From Planctomycetota bacterium (GTDB lineage: Bacteria > Planctomycetota > Brocadiia > JAJRTI01), in NCBI GenBank assembly GCA_024278415.1, contig JAJRTI010000696.1, positions 1 to 8,252 on the forward strand: DNA of 8,252 nucleotides, in the 5' to 3' direction. Below are positions 1-6,230 of the stretch, piece after piece (the stretch's first letter is position 1; each line of letters starts with the position of its first letter). Position numbers and translations under genes: made by a program. The notes beneath the pieces are model-generated. The model saw only the letters and a list, made by a program, of their open reading frames with translations, searched no databases and had not been told where the DNA came from.

Positions 1-17
1 AAAGAGGTCGGAGGTGT

Positions 18-53
18 CCCACGGATGGCAGAGCCGACCCACGGATGCAGAGC
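18..53. repeat. Short direct repeat, two copies
   Basis: CCCACGGATGGCAGAGC at 18-34 recurs as CCCACGGATGCAGAGC at 38-53, with one base deleted and a 3-nt gap between copies. A related GGCGCAGACC decamer occurs at 60-69 and again at 96-105. The direct repetition is visible. Its origin is unknown. Confidence 0.7.
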
Positions 54-205
54 ATGATTGGCGCAGACCATGGGGACAGCTTTGCCGCCTTTGGTGGCGC
101 AGACCCCGATGCGGGCGGTGGTCGCTAAGAGGCCGACATCACGCAACTTACGGATGCCGCCGCGTGAAAAGTGCAAAGAAACTTCGATGGCCTCGACGTT
201 AGTAG

Positions 206-276
206 TACAGAGAGCACAGAGAAGAGCCTTGCCATTCTTTCCAGGCCCCTTCTCTGTGCCCTCTGTGTTCTCTGTG
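206..276. repeat. Nonamer tandem repeat in inverted arrangement, forming a long imperfect hairpin
   Basis: The plus strand has TACAGAGAG and CACAGAGAA in tandem at 206-223. The same 9-nt unit, as its complement TTCTCTGTG / CCCTCTGTG / TTCTCTGTG, is repeated three times at 250-276. The inverted arms at 207-228 and 244-266 pair over about 17-22 bp with few mismatches around a 15-nt loop (229-243). It could be a small palindromic mobile repeat or a transcription-related structure. No protein is needed to explain it. Confidence 0.75.
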
Positions 277-291
277 GCTTCCTGTTGTGTT

Positions 292-306
292 GCGGCCGAA
301 GGCCGC
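292..306. other. Small GC-rich hairpin (GCGGCC-GAA-GGCCGC)
   Basis: A perfect 6-bp GC stem closes a 3-nt loop. Neither flank has a T run, so it is not a canonical intrinsic terminator. It may assist termination or simply be one of the several hairpins in this noncoding stretch. Confidence 0.5.
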
Positions 307-367
307 GTTAAGTGAACGATGACGTGAACGATCCGCACCTGTTTGACTGCCATTTCGGGACCGGCCT

Positions 368-393
368 GTAGCCGAAGCCGCCAGGCTTCGGGC
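368..393. repeat. Dispersed hairpin repeat, copy A
   Basis: This 26-nt segment matches 6291-6316 in the same orientation with three differences. It folds as GCCGAAGCC (371-379) against GGCTTCGG-GC (384-393), giving nine pairs with one bulged G and a 4-nt loop GCCA. Compared with the other copy, an A-T pair here is C-G there, so that change preserves pairing. This suggests a small repeated palindromic element rather than chance. Confidence 0.6.
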
Positions 394-420
394 GTTACGG
401 CGAAAATGCCCCTGCCAATG

Positions 421-442
421 GGTGCGGATCTTCAGCCGCACC
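421..442. other. Perfect 7-bp hairpin in the gene-free region
   Basis: GGTGCGG (421-427) and CCGCACC (436-442) are exact reverse complements separated by 8 nt. The decamer GGTGCGGATC at 421-430 also occurs in reverse complement at 330-339 and 603-612. The last of these copies lies in the final codons of the oxidoreductase gene. Confidence 0.5.
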
Positions 443-543
443 GGTTCTGCCATCAGGGCGGCTCGTGCCATTCGTTGCGTTCTATTAATTCGTTGCCACT
501 CCTTGGCACGTCTCGGCGAGCGGGTTGTGGCAACGGTCCGTCT

Positions 544-590
544 GGGGACACGATGCGATCCGCCTGCGGCGGCTTCCGCATCGCGTCCCC
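544..590 (-). terminator. Strong hairpin just after the operon, probable transcript end or 3' stabiliser
   Basis: On the minus strand the hairpin begins 6 nt beyond the oxidoreductase stop codon (597-599). The outer arms 544-557 and 577-590 match at 13 of 14 positions. An inner 5-bp stem (560-564 with 568-572) closes a TGC loop. No T run follows on the minus strand, so it does not fit the classic Rho-independent form. It could be a U-less terminator or a 3' RNA-stabilising structure. The position and pairing are seen directly; the role is inferred. Confidence 0.6.
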
Positions 591-596
591 GAGGGT

Positions 597-1613
597 CTAC
601 CTGATCCGCACCTCCTTGCCCGTCTCCGACGACTTGTAGATTGCGTCCATGATCTGCATGAGCTGCACGCCTTGCTCCGCGGACGCGAGGGGCGTGCGCT
701 TCTTCTGGATGCACTCGACGAAGTGCGCGACCTCCCCGACGAACGGGGCCGCGTTGGGCAAGGTCGGCGTCACGTCGATCGGCACGCCGTCGCGCTCGGA
801 GAAGATCACGAGCGGGTCGAACTCCGCTCCGCCCTTGGTGCCCGCGACCTGGATGATGCTGCCGCCCCGTTGGTTGAGCGCCCAACTGCACTCGAGGATC
901 ATCGACGCGCCATTCTCGAACTTGATGAGCGCGAAGGTCGAGTCGTCCACGTCGAACTTCACGCCCTTGGGCACCGTATGGCCGAACTTGAGATACGACG
1001 CGCCCGACACTGCGGCCGGCTTGGGGCAGCCGAGCAGATACCACGCGCAATCGAGCGCGTGCACTCCGATGTCGATGAGCGCGCCGCCGCCGGAACGCTT
1101 CTTGTCCACGAACCACGACGACGCACCGAGTGGGATGCCGCGGCGCCGGTGGTAGACCGCGCGGGCGAAGTACACGTCGCCCAACTCCCCCTTGTCGATG
1201 TAGTCCCGCACGAGCATGGTCGGCGCTTGGAACCGCCGCACGAGCGCGTACATGAGCACGCGCTTGTGCTTCTTCGCCTCGTCGGCCATCTTGCGCGCCT
1301 CCTTGGCGTTTAGGGCCGGCGGCTTCTCGCAGATCACGTGCTTGCCCGCGCGCAACGCGTCCATCACGATGGGCGCATGGAGGAAGTTGGGCAGGCAGAC
1401 GCTCACCGCGTCGATGTCCTCGCGCTTGAGCATCTCGTTATGGTCCGCATAGACGTCCGGGATGCCCTGCTCAGCGGCGAAGCTGTTGGCCAGATCCTGG
1501 TTCATGTCGCAGACCGCGACGATCTCCGCTTGGGCGCATACGTTGTAGCTCTTCGAGTGTTCGCGGCCGGCCCAGCCGAGGCCGATGGTCGCGGTGCGGA
1601 TGGTCTTGGGCAT
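597..1613 (-). CDS. Gfo/Idh/MocA-family NAD(P)-dependent oxidoreductase
   Basis: The product has 338 residues, a normal length for the family, and probably acts in the cytoplasm because no signal peptide is seen. The N-terminal Rossmann fold carries the dinucleotide motif GLGWAG at residues 11-16. An acidic residue after the second strand (D36 in AVCD) favours NAD(H), by family knowledge. The family signature EKP is at 96-98, with K97 the likely catalytic lysine. The motif DIGVHALD (181-188) supplies the D, H and D expected in the active site of the C-terminal sheet domain. Members oxidise or reduce sugars, inositols and related polyols, but the substrate cannot be read from the sequence. The ATG at 1613 is supported by AGGAG nine bases upstream. 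It is the last gene of the inferred operon after pgsA. An epimerase or dehydrogenase role in sugar catabolism fits the setting but is inference. Confidence 0.93.
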   Translation of the reverse strand: MPKTIRTATIGLGWAGREHSKSYNVCAQAEIVAVCDMNQDLANSFAAEQGIPDVYADHNEMLKREDIDAVSVCLPNFLHAPIVMDALRAGKHVICEKPPALNAKEARKMADEAKKHKRVLMYALVRRFQAPTMLVRDYIDKGELGDVYFARAVYHRRRGIPLGASSWFVDKKRSGGGALIDIGVHALDCAWYLLGCPKPAAVSGASYLKFGHTVPKGVKFDVDDSTFALIKFENGASMILECSWALNQRGGSIIQVAGTKGGAEFDPLVIFSERDGVPIDVTPTLPNAAPFVGEVAHFVECIQKKRTPLASAEQGVQLMQIMDAIYKSSETGKEVRIR

Positions 1614-1622
1614 GTCGTGGGG

Positions 1623-1627
1623 CTCCT
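1623..1627 (-). promoter_or_regulatory. Ribosome binding site of the oxidoreductase gene
   Basis: AGGAG on the minus strand lies 9 nt before the ATG at 1613. It fixes the start chosen and contrasts with the weak site in front of pgsA. Confidence 0.75.
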
Positions 1628-1636
1628 GGGTGAGAA

Positions 1637-1664
1637 TGGTTGATGGTTAATGGTTGATGGTTGA
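1637..1664. repeat. Heptanucleotide tandem repeat TGGTTRA, four units, spanning the pgsA stop codon
   Basis: Four consecutive 7-nt units read TGGTTGA, TGGTTAA, TGGTTGA, TGGTTGA on the plus strand. On the coding strand they provide the last pgsA codons (S-T-I-N-H) and its TAA stop, then continue toward the ribosome binding site of the next gene. The repeat thus occupies most of the 33-nt gap between the two genes. It differs in sequence from the heptamer at 3702-3757. Confidence 0.85.
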
Positions 1665-2228
1665 TCGCGGAGAGGACGCCGCGGCCAGCGCTCGACGGGC
1701 GTTGGCGATGTGAAGCAATCCAGAGGCGAGGGTGGAGAAGAGCATGATGTAGATCAAGGCTTGCGTCAAGTGGTTTGCCCACGCGATGCCTCGCAAGTGC
1801 GCGGCGTAGATGCAGAGCGCGCAGATGGCCGCGTACTGGGTTACGATCTTCTGCTGCCCCAGCCACCAGAAACCCCCGTACTTCACGCCCTGCGATTCGA
1901 CGTAGCCGCGCAGGCCGCTGACGAAGAACTCGCGGGCAATGACGATGGCCACCACCCACGGGGCCAAGCCCGCGTCGAGGCCCAAGCACATGACCAGCGC
2001 GCCGCAAATGATGACCTTGTCCACGATGGGGTCCATGCGCCGGCCGAGGTCGGTGCATTGGTCGAGCTTCCGCGCGAGCCAGCCGTCGAGCACGTCCGTT
2101 GCGGCCGACAGGAGCAGCACCACAACCGCGGCGTCCAGGCAGGCCGGAGAGCCGATGCCAATCAGCACGAAGAAGGCCGGCGCCAGCAGACACAGCCGGG
2201 CAAAGGTCAGGCAGTTGGGGACAGTCAT
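1647..2228 (-). CDS. pgsA: CDP-diacylglycerol--glycerol-3-phosphate 3-phosphatidyltransferase (phosphatidylglycerophosphate synthase)
   Basis: This inner-membrane enzyme transfers phosphatidyl from CDP-diacylglycerol to glycerol-3-phosphate, the committed step to phosphatidylglycerol and cardiolipin. The product has 193 residues, near the usual length. The full CDP-alcohol phosphotransferase signature is present: D45 and D48-G49, A52-R53, G62, D66 and D70, with the expected spacing. The N-terminal NCLTFARL and the IAREFFVSGLR segment (97-107) resemble PgsA rather than phosphatidylserine or cardiolipin synthases of the same superfamily. Several hydrophobic stretches (about 12-27, 33-43, 72-98, 130-145, 155-173) fit a multi-pass membrane protein. 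The last few residues are encoded by a heptanucleotide repeat and are probably not functional. It starts 12 nt after the propeller gene's stop with no good Shine-Dalgarno sequence, so translational coupling is likely. Confidence 0.93.
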   Translation of the reverse strand: MTVPNCLTFARLCLLAPAFFVLIGIGSPACLDAAVVVLLLSAATDVLDGWLARKLDQCTDLGRRMDPIVDKVIICGALVMCLGLDAGLAPWVVAIVIAREFFVSGLRGYVESQGVKYGGFWWLGQQKIVTQYAAICALCIYAAHLRGIAWANHLTQALIYIMLFSTLASGLLHIANARRALAAASSPRSTINH

Positions 2229-2240
2229 GTCAAAACCGAG

Positions 2241-5200
2241 CTACTGCTTGCCGTCCATACACAGCAGGGAGCCGTCCGCGAGCGCAAGGTAGAGGCGGCC
2301 GCCGGCCGCGATCATGCCGTCAAACACGGGCAGGCTATCCAGCTCATACTCGGCGCGCTTGGCGCCGTCACCAGTCGATACCGCCCATAGCCGCGCGCCA
2401 TACTTGCCCTCCCACGCGGCCAGTGCATCGTCAAGCGCAGCACGCGCCTTTGCATCGCTGCGCATGAGCGACCGCACGTCCACCGTGGTCTCATCGAGCA
2501 CGTCCGGCGGCCCGGCGATGAACAGCGTCTTGCCGGCGTCGCGCCCTTGCGCGCGGGCGAGCACCATGGCCCTGACATGGAGGGGAACCTCCTGCTTCCA
2601 GCGGTACGGCACGCGCGTGCCATACATTCCAAACCGCAGAATACCCTGCCACTTGCGGGGCCAACGCCGTTTGCCCCGGGACATGCGGCCCAGCTTGGTG
2701 CGCACGTCCGTCGCAAAAAGCTGATACTCCAGCGGCGTCCACCAGCCCCAGTATTGAGGCCGGCGACCGAAGCCGTACACGGACGTCTCGTCGTACACCA
2801 GGATTCGGCCCGCCGGCGTATACACCCCGGCCATGTAGTACGGGCAGCACGACTGGAAGAACGTCCCCAGCACCCAATAACTGCGATGCCACCACGAGTC
2901 GTCGAGAAAGCCCGTCGGGCTGAACAAGTGCACTCCCCGCTCCGGGTTCTGGTAGAGCTGATTGCCGCTGGCGTGTCGCTTGGGCCACGTCGGATCCATC
3001 TTGAACAGCGACTGGAAGTCGCCCACGACTTGCAGCGTCTGGGGGTCAAGACGTTGGTAGCGCATGAACACGAAGCGGCCGTCGCTCGATAAGATGTCCG
3101 GCAGCGACCCGGCCATGTTCATGCCGTGGATGTCGGACGGCCGTTGCCGCCCAGTGTCGGGGTCGAAGCTGTTGATGTTCGATTGGGACAGCACCTTGCC
3201 AGTCGCCGCGTCGAGCTTGTAGAGGAAAAGCCCGCCGTCGAGGTACGACGAGCGGCCGGCCACGCAATAGGCCGCACCGTCTTCAACCAACACGCTCCCA
3301 TGTGCGGGCCAGACCGACTCGACTTGCTCGAACGCGACGAGCTTGCGGTCGGACGGCGCGGCTCGGAAGCGCCACACCAATGCTCCGTCCCGGGCGCGCA
3401 GGCAGTACACCCACCCATCCGCGCTGCCGAAAAGCACCCGCCCCTCGTACACCGTGGGAGGCGAATCGACGCGGCCGCCGGCCGTGAAGACCCAGCGCGC
3501 TCGGCCGCTCGCCGCGTCGAATGCGTGGACCGTGTGCGCGTCGACGCGTGCCACCAAGACCAAGCCATCGGCAACAACGGGGCTCGTGAGCTGGCCCCCC
3601 AGCTTCACGCGCCAGCGCGGCGCCAAGTCGCTGGGCAGCGCGGTGCTCGCGTAGCCGCTTCGCCGCGCGTCATGCCGATACGTAGGCCAATCGCCCCCGG
3701 CCTCCGACCTCTGCCCACTGACTTCTGACTTCTGACCTCTGACTTCTGACCTCTGGTCGCCGTACGCCGGCCCTCTTTCGAGCCGCACACCCGTGTCGGG
3801 CTCGGCCTTGTGTTTCGCGGCAGGCGCCACCGCCATGAACCCGTTGACTTTGGCCTGAAGGTAACACGCGCACGAGTGCGGCGGAGCGTAGATCAGCCCG
3901 TTGCACGGCAACACTCCGTACTGGCAACCGCCGCGTATCCAGTGGTTTTGCCGAGTGTCGCCCGACTCCAGGTCGATGAACTCGATGCCCGTCCGGCCCA
4001 ACACGATGAAGCGATCGGTGGCCTTGTCGCGGTAGCAGCGGTGGTGATGGTTCGGGGTGAACGCGCCGTCGGTCTTGAGGCGCTTGATAACCTTCCCCGT
4101 CTTGAGGTCGCGGCCCTCGGTGAAGTCCGGGCCCTGCCGCGCCACGTCCTGCCCGATCCAGACCGCGCCGTCCACCACGAACACGTCCACCGCCGCGTGG
4201 TAGCCCTCGTAGCACGACGTGGTCCACAGCGTCTCGCCGGTCTTGGCGTCCAGCGCGGCCAACTCGCCCGGCGGCCAGCGTTTGAGCAAGTTCGCCCTGA
4301 ACGCGTCTTTCCGGGAGGGCCGTTGGGGCTTCCACTGCGTCAGCCGATCCGCGCACAACACCACGCCGCCCTGCACCACCAGCGTGGGCGCGGACCAATC
4401 CGGCCGCTGGAGGGTGGCCGGCCGTTCGTGGCGCCACAGCGCTCTGCCGTCGGCCATGGACACGCACACCACCTCTTGGCTCGTCTGAAAGAATGCGCGC
4501 TCGCCGCCGATCGCAAGCGTGGTGGGCATGAGGTTGCGGGCTTCATGCTGCCACAGCCGCCGGCCCGTGGCCGCGTCAAAGGCCATGACCTTATGGTGTC
4601 TGGCAGACAGATCCGCGACCGCTCGTTTGATGGGGTCGTCGTCGCGGATCAGCTTCACCCAGTCGATCTTGACCTGGATGCCGCCTTCGTTGACCGGATC
4701 GAATCGCAGCTTGTTGATCTTGCCGCTCTTGCCGCCCCAGCGCTTGCGCCGTTCGCTGCCTCCGCCGGGGCCGTGCAGTTGGGTCGCGTTCAGGTCATGG
4801 TAGTACGTGTGCCAGCCCTCGCGCACCGGCCCGAACGCGAAGCCCTGCCACTCGCCGTCCGGGCTCCAGTAGTAGACCTGCCCCCGGCTCGCACGCGACG
4901 CATACATCCGCACCGCGAAGAGGCTGTGCGAGCCGTCGATCAGCTTGCCGTCTCGGTTCAGCTCGAGCACCGGGTCGGTCTCCGTTGAGAAGCTCATGAC
5001 GCCGTCCGCGAAGGTCACGTCCTTTGTGTGGCCGGTCCCCTGCACGTCGCTCGCCTGGCTCATGTCCCACGGATCGCCGCGGACGTTCTCCGCCCACCCA
5101 GTCGCGGGCGCGAGCATCGCGGAGAGCTTGCGCTCGCGGACCTCGGCCTGCGCCTCTTCGTCCAGCGGGCTCCCCACGGCCGCCACAAGCGCGCCGTCCT

Positions 5201-6140
5201 GGAACAGAATCTCCTCCGTCCCTTCGGTGCCTGCATACGTCTTGAGCGTCTTGCCCGTGGCCGCGTCGAGGCACACGAGCGGCGCCTTGTACCCCAACGT
5301 GGTATACACGCGGTCGCCGACCGCAACGAGCCGCCGCGTGAGCGCGGGCGGGCCTTGCCGAAACGACCAGAGGTGCGGATACCACGACGTGATCGCCCGC
5401 TTCCACAACAACACGCCGTTGAACGCATCCCGCGCGACGAGCGACCACTTCGGCGAGAGGAGGATCGACGCGGCCGGGGCCTCGTCGGCAATGTAGAAGA
5501 GCCGCCCCCCGGCGGACACGGCCGTTGTCACGCTCGCCAAGTGCTCGTGGTGCCGCGCGAGCTTCGGGTCGCTCACCCATTGCGTGCGCCGCGGCGGCCC
5601 GACCACCCGGTCGCGCGCGACCGCGTTGTTGGTCGCGTCGTGGAGGAAGTGGGTCCATTCGTCGATGTCCTTCGGCCGGGGCTTCACAGTCTTGCGCCAC
5701 GCGCCTGCTTGCTTCACGTACGCCACGCCCAACGGAGCGAGCACCCGCATGACCTCCCTCATGGGCACTTGGCCCAAATCCTCGGCCACCACCAAGTTGA
5801 CCAAGTTATCAATGTAAGGCAGCCGCGGGCCGCGCAGCACCTCCACGGACACCGGCCCGTACACGTCGATGGAGCGAAGATACTCCCGCACCCGGGCCAC
5901 ATTCTCCGCATCGGTGTCGAGGCCGTGCACGAGGTAGCGGTCGTTCGCACGCAGCGCCGCGGTCAGCTTGCCGTCTCCGCAACCCAGGTGCACCACGAGC
6001 CCGCCCTTGACGCCCGTCGCCGCGAGGATCTCCCGGGCGGTTTGCTCGGCATCCGCGGCTGTCGCGGCGACGCTGCACGTAGCCATGAGGATGATGGCCA
6101 GTCGGGCCAAGGGGCGGGTGCCTTTGAGAGTCGGCATCAT
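2241..6140 (-). CDS. Secreted methyltransferase-like / PQQ-type beta-propeller fusion protein
   Basis: The product has 1299 residues. A signal peptide (basic n-region, hydrophobic 11-28, AxA-type cleavage near 28-29) implies export. Residues about 40-145 form a class I methyltransferase-like domain with motif I VVHLGCGDG (49-57) and an acidic D75 after strand 2. From about 160 a beta-propeller follows, with PQQ/BamB-like blade motifs at DAFNGVLLW (238-246), CLDAATGKTL (290-299), AFDAATGRRLW (520-530) and ALDAKTGETLW (629-639). It is interrupted at about 355-500 by a region resembling a beta-sandwich carbohydrate-binding insert. A second propeller begins at DWPTYRHDARRSG (817-829), with AFDAASGRARW (873-883) and KLDAATGKVL (975-984). 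No heme CxxCH motif is seen. The upstream in-frame ATG at 6251 is rejected: the 6140 ATG has GGAG five bases before it, directly precedes the signal peptide and lies behind a promoter-like sequence. The role is unknown; extracytoplasmic binding or enzyme activity is possible. Confidence 0.88.
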   Translation of the reverse strand: MMPTLKGTRPLARLAIILMATCSVAATAADAEQTAREILAATGVKGGLVVHLGCGDGKLTAALRANDRYLVHGLDTDAENVARVREYLRSIDVYGPVSVEVLRGPRLPYIDNLVNLVVAEDLGQVPMREVMRVLAPLGVAYVKQAGAWRKTVKPRPKDIDEWTHFLHDATNNAVARDRVVGPPRRTQWVSDPKLARHHEHLASVTTAVSAGGRLFYIADEAPAASILLSPKWSLVARDAFNGVLLWKRAITSWYPHLWSFRQGPPALTRRLVAVGDRVYTTLGYKAPLVCLDAATGKTLKTYAGTEGTEEILFQDGALVAAVGSPLDEEAQAEVRERKLSAMLAPATGWAENVRGDPWDMSQASDVQGTGHTKDVTFADGVMSFSTETDPVLELNRDGKLIDGSHSLFAVRMYASRASRGQVYYWSPDGEWQGFAFGPVREGWHTYYHDLNATQLHGPGGGSERRKRWGGKSGKINKLRFDPVNEGGIQVKIDWVKLIRDDDPIKRAVADLSARHHKVMAFDAATGRRLWQHEARNLMPTTLAIGGERAFFQTSQEVVCVSMADGRALWRHERPATLQRPDWSAPTLVVQGGVVLCADRLTQWKPQRPSRKDAFRANLLKRWPPGELAALDAKTGETLWTTSCYEGYHAAVDVFVVDGAVWIGQDVARQGPDFTEGRDLKTGKVIKRLKTDGAFTPNHHHRCYRDKATDRFIVLGRTGIEFIDLESGDTRQNHWIRGGCQYGVLPCNGLIYAPPHSCACYLQAKVNGFMAVAPAAKHKAEPDTGVRLERGPAYGDQRSEVRGQKSEVSGQRSEAGGDWPTYRHDARRSGYASTALPSDLAPRWRVKLGGQLTSPVVADGLVLVARVDAHTVHAFDAASGRARWVFTAGGRVDSPPTVYEGRVLFGSADGWVYCLRARDGALVWRFRAAPSDRKLVAFEQVESVWPAHGSVLVEDGAAYCVAGRSSYLDGGLFLYKLDAATGKVLSQSNINSFDPDTGRQRPSDIHGMNMAGSLPDILSSDGRFVFMRYQRLDPQTLQVVGDFQSLFKMDPTWPKRHASGNQLYQNPERGVHLFSPTGFLDDSWWHRSYWVLGTFFQSCCPYYMAGVYTPAGRILVYDETSVYGFGRRPQYWGWWTPLEYQLFATDVRTKLGRMSRGKRRWPRKWQGILRFGMYGTRVPYRWKQEVPLHVRAMVLARAQGRDAGKTLFIAGPPDVLDETTVDVRSLMRSDAKARAALDDALAAWEGKYGARLWAVSTGDGAKRAEYELDSLPVFDGMIAAGGRLYLALADGSLLCMDGKQ
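3702..3757. repeat. Heptanucleotide tandem repeat YTCTGAC inside the propeller gene
   Basis: Eight 7-nt units can be laid end to end. Those at 3723-3750 match YTCTGAC exactly and the outer units are degenerate. Three units make 21 nt, so the translated protein shows a 7-residue period (SEVRGQK, SEVSGQR, SEAGG) at residues about 795-817. The repeat sits between the first propeller and the DWPTYRHD start of the second, so it forms a hydrophilic linker and keeps the frame open. Confidence 0.88.
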
Positions 6141-6145
6141 AAGGT

Positions 6146-6149
6146 CTCC
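6146..6149 (-). promoter_or_regulatory. Ribosome binding site of the propeller gene
   Basis: GGAG on the minus strand lies 5 nt before the first of two consecutive ATG codons (6140 and 6137) and 8 nt before the second. Either could be used, changing the protein by one residue. It decides against the in-frame ATG at 6251. Confidence 0.65.
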
Positions 6150-6171
6150 ATGTTGATGATCCCAGGGCCGT

Positions 6172-6200
6172 ATCGTACGCCCCGCTTCAGGGGCAGTCAA
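6172..6200 (-). promoter_or_regulatory. Sigma70-like promoter of the propeller-pgsA-oxidoreductase operon
   Basis: On the minus strand TTGACT (6200-6195, five of six consensus bases) is followed after exactly 17 nt by TACGAT (6177-6172, four of six). Transcription would start near 6165, giving a leader of about 25 nt that contains the GGAG site. The spacer holds an inverted repeat, GCCCC (6194-6190) and GGGGC (6183-6179), which could be an operator half-site pair or just GC-rich chance. Promoter consensus in this lineage is assumed, not known. Confidence 0.55.
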
Positions 6201-6230
6201 GGCAGCCCACTTCCGCCGGCCCCAAGTTCC

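Larger units (their letters stand above)
1..596. other. Gene-free, repeat- and hairpin-rich region downstream of the operon
   Basis: No reading frame here resembles a known protein, and the longer frames at its right end are antisense or frame-shifted shadows of the oxidoreductase gene. Composition is less GC-biased than in the genes. The stretch holds a 16/17-nt direct repeat (18-34 and 38-53), an inverted 9-nt repeat pair (207-276), a short GC-rich hairpin (292-306), a 9-nt direct repeat GTGAACGAT (312-320 and 324-332), hairpins at 371-393 and 421-442, interleaved complementary segments (464-535) and a strong hairpin at 544-590. One minus-strand frame stays open from about 210 to the left edge, but it has no convincing start or similarity that I recognise. 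Confidence 0.75.

Noticed and set aside
206..276. Possible CRISPR-like array
   Set aside because: The units are 9 nt with no spacers and occur in opposite orientations. They do not match repeat-spacer architecture.
199..1116. 305-residue minus-strand open frame overlapping the oxidoreductase gene
   Set aside because: It is a frame-shifted shadow of the oxidoreductase, Arg-rich and low in complexity, and continues into the nonamer repeat. It has no recognisable domain.
3702..3757. Possible CRISPR or frameshifted gene fusion at the repeat
   Set aside because: Tandem 7-nt units have no spacers. The frame is continuous through the repeat, and both flanking halves belong to one protein architecture, so no frameshift is needed.
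3810..4988. 392-residue plus-strand open frame opposite the propeller gene
   Set aside because: It is the antisense of a strongly supported coding region. GC-rich third positions commonly leave long antisense frames, and the peptide shows no domain.
4795..5700. 301-residue minus-strand frame inside the propeller gene
   Set aside because: It is an alternative frame within the real gene with biased Arg/Gly/Ala composition and no motifs.
6095..6140. Lipoprotein signal on the propeller protein (Cys at residue 22)
   Set aside because: The residues before the cysteine are M-A-T, which do not fit a lipobox needing a small G/A/S at -1. An AxA signal peptidase I site nearby fits better.
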